Source: Eubacteriales bacterium
Lineage (GTDB): Bacteria > Bacillota > Clostridia > Tissierellales > GPF-1
Assembly (NCBI GenBank): GCA_030625815.1
Contig: DAOUQF010000009.1
Coordinates: 1-64,000 of the forward strand
Reading direction: 5' to 3'
DNA: 64,000 bases
Shown here: piece after piece, positions 1 through 6,652 of the stretch
Position numbering within the stretch: the stretch's first letter is position 1
How the letters are laid out: every line of letters begins with the position of its first letter
Translations under genes and position numbers: made by a program
Notes under the pieces: model-generated
The model's input: only the letters and a program-made list of their open reading frames with translations
Database searches by the model: none
What the model was told of the DNA's origin: nothing

Positions 1-1
1 T

Positions 2-160
2 GAGGAGCTTCTTTTCGGGATGCCATCTTACGATGAAGCGATGATTGAAATTCACTTGATTGAGAAAGAAGATGGATCTATTGAAAAAGTGATCCAACTG
101 ATAGTTGTCGAACAAGTGGATGAAAAGACAAAACTTGTGCATCGAGTGAACGTTCAATAA
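2..160 (+). CDS. C-terminal fragment of a secreted propeller-type protein (cut by window edge)
   Basis: An open frame enters from the left edge and stops at 158-160, giving the last 52 residues of a protein. The end (…MIEIHLIEKEDGS…IQLIVVEQVDE…VQ) matches the C-terminus of the 3206-4975 gene residue for residue in many positions (…TIEIHLTVDEDG…IQLFVVEQIDE…VQ). It is therefore a paralogue sharing the same C-terminal domain, and the two sit about 3 kb apart as a dispersed duplication. Whether it also carries the propeller repeats cannot be seen here. Function unknown. Confidence 0.8.
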   Translation, partial: EELLFGMPSYDEAMIEIHLIEKEDGSIEKVIQLIVVEQVDEKTKLVHRVNVQ

Positions 161-182
161 TTGGTAGTTGAAAATCAGCAAA

Positions 183-231
183 ATGAGCCCTGCAGACCTG
201 AGTAAAATCAGGTTTGTGGGGTCATTTTTTT
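183..231 (+). terminator. Intrinsic terminator after the left-edge gene
   Basis: A long, nearly complete inverted repeat (183-201 with 208-225, a few mismatches) around a short AAAA-containing loop, followed by a run of T. It lies 23 bp after the stop codon. Its core (CCCTGCA…CTGAG…TCAG…GGGG) resembles the terminator at 2885-2929. Confidence 0.85.
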
Positions 232-267
232 GCCGATGACAGGAAGGGTTCTTTTGAAAGTCGCTTA

Positions 268-296
268 TTGTGCTAAATGTTCGCCTATGATAATAT
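268..296 (+). promoter_or_regulatory. Candidate sigma-A promoter for the APC permease
   Basis: TTGTGC, 17-bp spacer, TAATAT, about 105 bp upstream of the permease start. The -35 is imperfect. Confidence 0.4.
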
Positions 297-401
297 AACT
301 CAGTGAAATGAATGGATATATATATCATGATAGTTGTATGAGGAATAATGAAATCATAAAGGATTGGGTTATAGCAATAATAAAGTTGGTGAGGAGATGT
401 T

Positions 402-1742
402 ATGGAAGGATTAAGTAAGAAATATGGATTGCCTACGGCGATCGCCATGGTGATTGGCATCGTCATTGGTTCGGGCGTATTTTTCAAAGCGGATGATGTT
501 CTGGTGCTTACCAACGGCAATGTGTTATTGGCCTTGGTTGCGTGGGGGCTTGGTGCCTTTTCCATGATCTTTGGCGCATTGTGCTTTGCAGAGTTCGCGG
601 GGCGAATTGAAAGATCCAATGGGATTGTGGATTATATGGAGATTGCCTATGGCAATCGGATGGGCTATCTGATCGGCTGGTTTAATTGTGTACTGTATTC
701 TTCGGCATTATGTGCGATATTGGCATGGGTAAGTTCTTTATATACCATGATACTTTTGGGAAGCGACAATCCATCAAATTCAGTTGCGACTTGGGTACTT
801 GCGGTGATTTACATGGTGTTGATTTATACGATGAACTATGTGGCACCCATACTTGCAGGGAAGTTTCAAGTAACGACAACGATCATTAAGTTGATTCCAC
901 TGACTTTGATTGCAGTACTGGGTGTTGTGAGCGGAATGATCAATGGCGTTTTAGTAGAAAATATGAGTGCGGCAGCTTCGGGGATCACAAAGTCTGGTGG
1001 CACATTGGCATCAGCGGTCGTTGCGACGGCGTTCGCCTACGAGGGTTGGATTTTGGCGATTACGGTAAATAGTGAAATTAAGGATTCTAAGAAGAATCTG
1101 CCCAAGGCCTTGGTGTTGGGAACGCTCACTGTCTTTGTCGTCTATGTGATCTACTTCTTAGGGATTACAAGCGCATTGCCGACGGATGTCATCTTGGCGC
1201 AAGGCGATCAAGCTGTTAGTATAGTGGCGAATAATATGTTTGGTACGATTGGCGGCAGTATTCTGACTGCATTTGTTGTGATCTCCTGCCTAGGAACCTT
1301 AAATGGTCTGGCGCTGACGAATTCGAGAATTCCATATTCCTTGGCGATTCGAAACCAAGGTCCTGCACCTACATATTTTTCTAAAGTCGATCCGAAGACC
1401 AATATGCCAAGACATTCAGCGATTGGCGCATTTGCGATTTCGATGATTTATTTGGCTCTTTGGTATGGGAGTTTGAATAATGTATTCGGTCGCTACATCG
1501 GTTTGGATGAAATTCCGATTGTTATGATTTATGGTTTCTATATCCTTTTGTATGTTTGGTATATCCAAAATTTCAAGGACTTGAACGTGTTTAACCGATA
1601 TGTAAAACCGATTTGCGCCATTCTTGGCGCTCTGGTCATTGTTGTCGGAGGCATTCAAAATCCGAATGTCGGGATCTACATGTTGATTTCCCTTGTGTTG
1701 ATTTTGAGCGGTCTTTTCTTCTATCGCAAGGAACCGGCTTGA
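402..1742 (+). CDS. APC-family amino acid permease
   Basis: A 446-residue integral membrane protein with about 12 hydrophobic segments. The N-terminus (ATAMVIGIVIGSGVFFKADD-like) carries the glycine-rich TM1 signature of the APC superfamily, LAT/SteT-like branch, which takes up or exchanges amino acids across the cytoplasmic membrane. The start ATG follows GGTGAGGAG. It stands alone: a terminator precedes it and another follows at 1773. The substrate cannot be told from sequence; serine/threonine or another neutral amino acid is a guess from family resemblance. A degenerate relic of a similar permease C-terminus lies at about 2729-2863. Confidence 0.85.
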   Translation: MEGLSKKYGLPTAIAMVIGIVIGSGVFFKADDVLVLTNGNVLLALVAWGLGAFSMIFGALCFAEFAGRIERSNGIVDYMEIAYGNRMGYLIGWFNCVLYSSALCAILAWVSSLYTMILLGSDNPSNSVATWVLAVIYMVLIYTMNYVAPILAGKFQVTTTIIKLIPLTLIAVLGVVSGMINGVLVENMSAAASGITKSGGTLASAVVATAFAYEGWILAITVNSEIKDSKKNLPKALVLGTLTVFVVYVIYFLGITSALPTDVILAQGDQAVSIVANNMFGTIGGSILTAFVVISCLGTLNGLALTNSRIPYSLAIRNQGPAPTYFSKVDPKTNMPRHSAIGAFAISMIYLALWYGSLNNVFGRYIGLDEIPIVMIYGFYILLYVWYIQNFKDLNVFNRYVKPICAILGALVIVVGGIQNPNVGIYMLISLVLILSGLFFYRKEPA

Positions 1743-1772
1743 TTATGAAATTTAGCTCTTAAAGTTAAATCG

Positions 1773-1819
1773 AAACCTCTATGGAATGGGTGAAACTAAA
1801 CTCCGTAGAGGTTTTTTTG
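1773..1819 (+). terminator. Intrinsic terminator after the APC permease
   Basis: AACCTCTATGGA pairs with TCCGTAGAGGTT (one G-U) around a loop of about 20 nt, followed by T7. It starts about 30 bp after the permease stop. Confidence 0.8.
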
Positions 1820-1894
1820 CATGTCAAAGCATGCATGGTCATTTCGGAATGTGATATGATGGATCATATTTTATAGAATGGACGTGATGGGATT

Positions 1895-2566
1895 ATGGCA
1901 AAATTAGTGAAAATCAAGAAACCGAAACTAACGCCGTGCTTGGCGGTTTGTATCGATGCAAGAAATGAGATGCGAACGAGCGTGGAGAGGGAAGAAGATG
2001 TGATCAATCTTCATTTCAAACAGCAAAATTTGGAGAGTGAAGCGTTTGACAATCTTTATTTCGAGAATGTTCTTTTTGATAATTGCACGTTTTCCGAGGT
2101 AGTATTGGAGCGGTGTTCATTCAGAAATGTGGTGTTTGACTCCTGTGCCTTTCCCAATTGTGATTTCTCCCGTAGCTGGTTTAGCCAGTGTGAATTCAAA
2201 AGTTCTCAATTGGTAGGTTCCAATTTTGCGGAATGCAAGTTCATTGATTTTACGATCGAAAAGAGTGCGTTGCGCTATGCGAATTTTACCAGTGCGCAGT
2301 TTGATAAGTGTGCGATCCTCGATTCAGATTTATCGGACGCTTTTTTTGCCGGTTGCGCGTTGAAGTTTTTTGAGACGAGGGATTCGCAGTTCGTTCGTAC
2401 CGAGTTTTTTCGAACGCCCTTAACAAATGTAGATTTTTCTGCTTGTGATTTGGAGGGAATTTGTGTCTCGGAGCATGCGGAAGAATTGAAGGGTGTAATT
2501 GTGAATGTCTTTCAAGCAGTTGAGTTGTCCAGATTATTGGGGTTAACGATCAAAGAAGATGAGTAA
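1895..2566 (+). CDS. Pentapeptide-repeat protein
   Basis: A 223-residue soluble protein. From about residue 50 to 195 it shows A(D/N)LXX-type pentapeptide repeats (for example NLYFENVLFDNCTFSEV, CDFSRSWFSQCEF, SNFAECKFIDF), which fold as a right-handed quadrilateral beta-helix. It has no signal peptide and no membrane segment. The helix is rich in Cys and Phe. The N-terminal 45 residues are basic and do not fit the repeat. Pentapeptide proteins include DNA-gyrase-protecting (Qnr-type) members, but nothing here singles out that role. Upstream sequence has only a weak GGACGTGATGGG-like RBS. Monocistronic. Confidence 0.8.
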   Translation: MAKLVKIKKPKLTPCLAVCIDARNEMRTSVEREEDVINLHFKQQNLESEAFDNLYFENVLFDNCTFSEVVLERCSFRNVVFDSCAFPNCDFSRSWFSQCEFKSSQLVGSNFAECKFIDFTIEKSALRYANFTSAQFDKCAILDSDLSDAFFAGCALKFFETRDSQFVRTEFFRTPLTNVDFSACDLEGICVSEHAEELKGVIVNVFQAVELSRLLGLTIKEDE

Positions 2567-2599
2567 AGGCTATCGAAATTATTCGATAGCCTTTTTTTT
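2567..2599 (+). terminator. Intrinsic terminator after the pentapeptide gene
   Basis: AAGGCTATCGA / TCGATAGCCTT, perfect 11-bp stem with a 6-nt loop and T8, overlapping the stop codon region. Confidence 0.9.
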
Positions 2600-2728
2600 A
2601 GCTTCGTTTTTTTGTGTAGCGTTTTTTAGCCGAAGAAGTTAAGATGTGCATCAATTCGGCATCATGATTCAAATTGGAATGGAGAATCGATATTCGCGTC
2701 GTGGTAAAGCGATCGAGTTAAGCGTAGA

Positions 2729-2863
2729 CTATGGGTATTTCTTTTTCCAATTATGCTTTGGGTAACCATTTTTCAGTTCAAACGACTGAGTTGGATCCTT
2801 AAAATTGCCATTTTGGCGAGTGGTTTGCTATTCTATCAAAAAGAGCCGGTGGAAATGGAATAA
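2729..2863 (+). pseudogene. Relic of an APC permease C-terminus
   Basis: The gene-poor stretch 2600-3205 contains, in one frame ending at TAA 2861-2863, the peptide ILASGLLFYQKEPVEME. It closely resembles the last residues of the 402-1742 permease (LILSGLFFYRKEPA). The preceding hydrophobic residues (FPIMLWVTIFQFKRL) resemble an earlier permease segment, as if the part between was deleted. No start codon or RBS fits. I read it as the decayed end of a second permease copy. 2603-2720 shows nothing I can support. Confidence 0.5.
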
Positions 2864-2884
2864 AATCGTGTGAATAAAAAATAG

Positions 2885-2929
2885 ACCCCTGCATGTCTGA
2901 GTTAAGTCAGATCTGCAGGGGTTGTTTTA
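2885..2929 (+). terminator. Intrinsic terminator downstream of the permease relic
   Basis: ACCCCTGCA…GTCTGAG / …GTCAGATCTGCAGGGGT hairpin followed by TGTTTT. It resembles the 183-231 terminator in sequence, suggesting both descend from one duplicated segment. Confidence 0.7.
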
Positions 2930-3051
2930 TCGTGTTGCCGGTGTCGTTGGAAGGCCGTGTGTTGTAAAGCGATTCGGTTTTGTAGGGAAGAAAATCTGTT
3001 TTGATTTAAGCATGTGTTGAATGAATATTCGGATTGTAATGCTTGACGGGG

Positions 3052-3080
3052 TTGTAATGAAAAGAAAATAAAGGTATAGT
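3052..3080 (+). promoter_or_regulatory. Candidate sigma-A promoter for the propeller protein
   Basis: TTGTAA, 17-bp spacer, TATAGT. It leaves an AT-rich 5' UTR of about 120 nt before the TTG start at 3206. I found no riboswitch in that UTR. Confidence 0.5.
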
Positions 3081-3205
3081 TAATATGGAAATTAATTACT
3101 TTTTTTAAATTATTTTCTAATTTATAGTTCGAAGCATTGAGGTGTACTGACGGAAAAGATTAGAATATGACATTTACTCCAACTTGAGAAAGGAGAATTA
3201 TCAAA

Positions 3206-4975
3206 TTGAAAAAGACGATTATTTACGGATTTATTATTGCTTTACTATTGTTTTCAGCAACCCCGGTACAGGCAGCTTCGCAAGATGTTCCGGAGGTAGA
3301 ATGGCAGAAATTCTTGGGTGGTTCTAATTCTGAACAGGCTTCTAACATTCAGCAGACAGCGGATGGCGGATATATCATAGCCGGTGAAACGACTTCTACT
3401 GATGGAGATTTTTCAGGCAATCATGGTGGCGCTGACGCTTGGGTCGTGAAGTTGAACACGTCCGGCAGTGTTGAGTGGCAGACTTGCCTAGGTGGTTCTG
3501 GATATGAGGATGCGAATAGCATTCAGCAAACAAAGGATGGCGGATATATCGTTGCTGGTTATACAGAGTCAAATGATGGCGATTTTTTAGTCAATCATGG
3601 TAACTTTGATGCTTGGGCCGCGAAGTTGAGCACGTCCGGTAGTGTTGAATGGTCAAAGACCTTTGGTGGTTCTTCTTCTGATATCGCGACTAACATTCAG
3701 CAGAGAGCGGATGGCGGATATGTTTTTGTTGGTTATACAGAGTCAAATGATGGCGATGTTTCGGGCTATCATGGTAACTCGGATATGTGGATCGTGGCGC
3801 TGGACGAGGATGGCGAGATAGAAAGACAGAAATGCTTGGGTGGTTCTGCTACTGAATTTGCCTATAGCGTCCAGCCGACAGCGGATAAGGGATATATCGT
3901 TGCTGGTTTTACAGGCTCGAGTGATGGTGATGTTGAAAAGATGGCTGGAATCGTTGATATTTGGGTTGTTAAACTAGATGCGGAATGTAATATAGCGTGG
4001 GAAAAAACCCTGGGCGGTTCTTCTGGTGAGTATGCGGAGAGTGTTTTGCAAACAAAAGATGGCGGATATATCGTGGCCGGTTATACCGACTCAAAGGATG
4101 GCGATATTTTGGTTAATGACGTCGATGAATCGGGCAATCATGGCGTACGTGACGCATGGGTTGTGAAACTGAAAGCGGACGGTAGTATGGATTGGCAAAA
4201 TTGTCTGGGCGGTTCTTCGGACGATAGTGTATTCGACATTCAGCCGACAGCGGATGGGGGATATATGATTTCCGGTACTTCGAGTTCTACGGATGGCGAT
4301 GTTTCGGGTAATCATGGTTTCGTTGATGCGTGGGTCGTGAAGCTACAAGAAGACGGAAAACTAGAATGGCAGAAGTGTATTGGGAGTGATGGATATGACT
4401 GCTGTTACGGTGGTAGCGTGACAAAGGAAAATGGATATATCATGGTTGGTGAGAGCGAATTCGGTGAGGGTGATGGTTGGATTGAGTCGGGGTTTGGCGA
4501 TATCTGGATCGTAAAGCTCAGCGGTGTCGAGGAAGTCAGAGAATCTACAGGACGACCAATATCTATGATTGTAGAACGCTCATTCGGAGGCCAAACGCTG
4601 GCGACTTTCCGAGACAATTGCTTTGGAGTGTTTAAAGCAGTCGAGCTGGAATCGGGGACCGTTGATTACCGGGCACTGCTGAAATCTGATGAAATGGATC
4701 TGCGGTTGAGAATTCCATTTGAGGACATAATGGGAAAACAGGTAGCCGGGGCTAACAATCTGTTGATTGAATATCGGGGACAAGAGATTAAAATTCCGAT
4801 GAGCCTCTTCGATTGTGATGGTCTTCTTGCGGAGATGCCTTGCCAAGACGATGCCACGATTGAAATTCATTTGACAGTGGATGAGGATGGATATGTGAAT
4901 CAGAAAATCCAATTGTTTGTTGTTGAACAAATCGATGAGATCACACGGGTGGTGCGTCGCGCAACGGTACAATAA
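3206..4975 (+). CDS. Secreted seven-repeat beta-propeller-like protein
   Basis: A 589-residue protein with a signal peptide (KK, hydrophobic core, cleavage near AQA-type VQA-AS at residues 22-25). The start is TTG at 3206, chosen because AGGAG at 3191 is well spaced and the signal peptide begins there. Residues about 32-440 hold seven repeats of about 58 residues with the pattern W-x3-(L/F)GGS…QQTxDGGYIVAG…DGD…HG…DAWVVKL, typical of an extracellular propeller of seven blades. Residues about 449-589 form a separate C-terminal domain shared with the truncated gene at the left edge. It has no lipobox, sortase motif or catalytic signature. It may be a surface or matrix binding protein; the ligand is unknown. 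Confidence 0.75.
   Translation: MKKTIIYGFIIALLLFSATPVQAASQDVPEVEWQKFLGGSNSEQASNIQQTADGGYIIAGETTSTDGDFSGNHGGADAWVVKLNTSGSVEWQTCLGGSGYEDANSIQQTKDGGYIVAGYTESNDGDFLVNHGNFDAWAAKLSTSGSVEWSKTFGGSSSDIATNIQQRADGGYVFVGYTESNDGDVSGYHGNSDMWIVALDEDGEIERQKCLGGSATEFAYSVQPTADKGYIVAGFTGSSDGDVEKMAGIVDIWVVKLDAECNIAWEKTLGGSSGEYAESVLQTKDGGYIVAGYTDSKDGDILVNDVDESGNHGVRDAWVVKLKADGSMDWQNCLGGSSDDSVFDIQPTADGGYMISGTSSSTDGDVSGNHGFVDAWVVKLQEDGKLEWQKCIGSDGYDCCYGGSVTKENGYIMVGESEFGEGDGWIESGFGDIWIVKLSGVEEVRESTGRPISMIVERSFGGQTLATFRDNCFGVFKAVELESGTVDYRALLKSDEMDLRLRIPFEDIMGKQVAGANNLLIEYRGQEIKIPMSLFDCDGLLAEMPCQDDATIEIHLTVDEDGYVNQKIQLFVVEQIDEITRVVRRATVQ
3299..4525 (+). repeat. Seven tandem about 174-bp coding repeats (propeller blades)
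   Basis: Blades begin near residues 32, 90, 148, 206, 264, 329 and 387 of the protein. The fifth is about 7 residues longer (extra NDVDESG before NHG). Nucleotide similarity between blades is visible, for example the recurring ATTCAGC…ACAGCGGATGG…GGATATAT blocks, so recombination between blades is possible. Confidence 0.7.
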
Positions 4976-5010
4976 CGGACCGGTTATTAGATTTGTTTGA
5001 TAAAACCAAG

Positions 5011-5055
5011 AAACGCCTGCGGATTCGATTTCGAATTTGCAGGCGTTTTCTATCA
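5011..5055. terminator. Bidirectional terminator between convergent genes
   Basis: AAACGCCTGC…GATTCG / CGAAT…GCAGGCGTTT hairpin with T-rich and A-rich flanks. It serves the plus-strand propeller gene and the minus-strand LysE-type gene, whose stop lies at 5053. Confidence 0.8.
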
Positions 5056-5688
5056 ACTGATTTCATTTGTTCTGTCGGCAGTTCTTATTTTGTTGAGGGT
5101 TCTCACTCCAAATCCGATCAGGACAATGCCTACGGCGCCATTGAAGAATTTCAGTATAATCGGTGAGATGATCACCGAGAGGGTGCTGCCAAGAAGGCTG
5201 ACAGCGCTGAGGAAGACCAGGGTGGACAGCACTGCGCCCAGACCAAACTTGGTCATGTCTTGCTGACCCAGGTTCTCTTCCGCAAGCTTGGCTGAGAAGA
5301 TGCCCGCCCAAAAGAGAATAGTCAATGGATTCGACAGGGTCAGGAGCATGGTGTGTCTGAAGATGTTGGTGGGGTCTCCGGCAGCCAGGCTAAAGCTTGG
5401 AAGAAAGGAGACACCGAAGGCGCCGAATAAGGTGCTGAGTCCAAAGAGGATGACGATGCTGCCGCCGAAGACCTTGATGGAGTTTTGAATTGTTGGGTTG
5501 GCTCTGAGTAGCGTGCCCAAGCCTAGAATGGCTGACGCGATAAAGAGGCCATCTACGAGGGTGACACCGAGTACACCGGTAAGGGCTGGTTCTAGCCCTG
5601 TGGCGATGGCCGTCTGAAAGATGAACAGACAGACGGGTCCCATGGCAAATTGCAGGAGGAGGCCGAATTTGAATCCCTTGACCATCAT
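5053..5688 (-). CDS. LysE/RhtB-family amino acid exporter
   Basis: A 211-residue membrane protein with about six hydrophobic segments and the N-terminal LysE-family pattern (FKFGLLLQFAMGPVCLFIFQTA, then GVTLVDGLF). Members expel amino acids from the cytoplasm. It overlaps the preceding Lrp-type regulator gene by 4 bp (ATGA), so the two are translationally coupled and the regulator probably controls the exporter. The substrate is unknown. The pair is transcribed away from the aromatic amino acid operon, which makes an aromatic amino acid one of several possibilities. Confidence 0.85.
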   Translation of the reverse strand: MMVKGFKFGLLLQFAMGPVCLFIFQTAIATGLEPALTGVLGVTLVDGLFIASAILGLGTLLRANPTIQNSIKVFGGSIVILFGLSTLFGAFGVSFLPSFSLAAGDPTNIFRHTMLLTLSNPLTILFWAGIFSAKLAEENLGQQDMTKFGLGAVLSTLVFLSAVSLLGSTLSVIISPIILKFFNGAVGIVLIGFGVRTLNKIRTADRTNEIS

Positions 5689-6137
5689 GGAGCCGCAATC
5701 CTGTTAAGGTCAGATTTGATCGTTGAGAGATTGATCAGGGTGTTGGTCTTCTGAACGCTGAAGATGCCTTTTAACCTGTTGCTGATAAAAGACTCCAGTT
5801 CCTGAGTGTCCTTGAGGAGTACTTTCAATAAGTAGTCGTATTCGCCGGCAATATGATGGCATTCGAGGACCTCAGGGAAGGAAAGCATGGAGTCTCGAAA
5901 TTGAGGGATGGATGCGCCGCCTTTGAGGGAGACAAAAACGAAGGCCATTAGGGTGAGGTTCATTTTGTTGTGATTGAGTTTTAAGGTAAACTGCTCAATG
6001 ATGCCGGCTTCTTCTAATTTTTTGATTCTTTCTGATACCGCGGGTGTCGATAAGTTGACGATTCTAGAGATTTCCGAGACGGTGGCGCGGCTGTTTTTAT
6101 CAAGTGCATTTAGGATGGCAAGGTCTGTATGATCCAT
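5685..6137 (-). CDS. Lrp/AsnC-family transcriptional regulator
   Basis: A 150-residue protein with an N-terminal winged helix-turn-helix (ILNALDKNSRATVSEISR…STPAVSERIKKLEEAGII, residues about 8-50) and a C-terminal RAM ligand-binding domain (residues about 65-145; HHIAGEYDYLLKVL). Length is normal. An AGGAG RBS precedes the ATG. Lrp proteins sense amino acids and often control adjacent exporters, as expected from the coupled LysE-type gene. The upstream 6140-6300 region is very AT-rich and probably holds its operator, but I cannot define one. Confidence 0.9.
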   Translation of the reverse strand: MDHTDLAILNALDKNSRATVSEISRIVNLSTPAVSERIKKLEEAGIIEQFTLKLNHNKMNLTLMAFVFVSLKGGASIPQFRDSMLSFPEVLECHHIAGEYDYLLKVLLKDTQELESFISNRLKGIFSVQKTNTLINLSTIKSDLNRIAAP

Positions 6138-6349
6138 GATTTGCTCCTTTTCTCTGTATTTTAATTCATTTTACATTTATTCCTTTGAATTGTAAATAGA
6201 TTAACGCATACTCAAAATAATAATAAGAATATATGTAATTTTCCTTAATATATTTTGAAGGCGATTGATTATACTTGCGAATATCCATACATTTAAAGGA
6301 AAAGTGTACGTATGAAAGCGTTTGCTGGAAAACAATTGTCATTTAACGG

Positions 6350-6378
6350 TTGACAAGGCATTACGGAAGCTTTAAACT
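6350..6378 (+). promoter_or_regulatory. Sigma-A promoter of the aromatic operon leader
   Basis: A perfect TTGACA (6350-6355), 17-bp spacer, TAAACT (6373-6378). The start site would be near 6385, giving a leader RNA of about 270 nt before aroF that contains the leader peptide and terminator. Confidence 0.8.
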
Positions 6379-6404
6379 AATAAAAAATCCAATGAGGTGC
6401 AACT

Positions 6405-6569
6405 ATGAACCGATTGATTGAAGCAATCAAAGAGAACGCGGCACAATTGAAGCAACAAGCAATTGCATATTTTACGTTCTTTTTCCAAGGCTATTATTTT
6501 TATTATGGCGTTGGCTATTTTGCATTCAATTATATAAAAACAAATCGAATCATAGGGGAACCGGCATAG
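6405..6569 (+). CDS. Phe/Tyr-rich leader peptide (transcription attenuation)
   Basis: A 54-codon ORF, too short for usual gene calling. ATG 6405 follows a GAGGTG RBS at 6394-6399 and it stops with TAG at 6567-6569. Codons 22-43 contain 7 Phe and 7 Tyr (for example YFTFFF, YYFYY, GYFAFNY) and no Trp. This matches the end products of the downstream operon, which makes Phe and Tyr. A canonical promoter precedes it and an intrinsic terminator follows 21 nt after its stop, upstream of aroF. The arrangement is that of a ribosome-mediated attenuator: scarce charged tRNA-Phe or tRNA-Tyr stalls the ribosome in the aromatic block and permits read-through. Function is inferred; the sequence features are seen directly. 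Confidence 0.85.
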   Translation: MNRLIEAIKENAAQLKQQAIAYFTFFFQGYYFYYGVGYFAFNYIKTNRIIGEPA

Positions 6570-6614
6570 GAACAAGAACTTACTACTAGCTGCGGGGAAT
6601 CGAAATGATTCCTC
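6547..6614 (+). promoter_or_regulatory. Candidate antiterminator pairing in the aromatic leader
   Basis: GGGGAA at 6555-6560, inside leader codons 51-52, can pair with TTCCTC at 6609-6614 in the 3' arm of the terminator. GAATCAT at 6547-6553 can alternatively pair with ATGATTC at 6605-6611. Either would block the terminator. A ribosome stalled in the aromatic codons (ending 6533) leaves 6547-6560 largely free; one that reaches the stop at 6567 covers it. This is a hand-drawn structure, not a computed fold. Confidence 0.5.
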
Positions 6615-6624
6615 GCATTTTTTT
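6591..6624 (+). terminator. Attenuator terminator upstream of aroF
   Basis: TGCGGGGAATC (6591-6601) pairs with GATTCCTCGCA (6607-6617): 11 bp with one G-U and a 5-nt loop, followed directly by T7. It ends 28 nt before the aroF start codon and shows no other gene to terminate but the leader. Confidence 0.9.
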
Positions 6625-6652
6625 ATGTTTTTTTTGGAAAAGGAGGCAAATT

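Noticed and set aside
3085-3205. Possible riboswitch (cyclic-di-GMP type) in the 120-nt UTR of the propeller gene
   Set aside because: Apart from a general resemblance in length, the conserved core sequences are missing.
6605-6652. Upstream extension of aroF to the ATG at 6605
   Set aside because: That ATG lies inside the attenuator hairpin, has no RBS, and adds residues absent from the family; ATG 6653 has AAAGGAGG.
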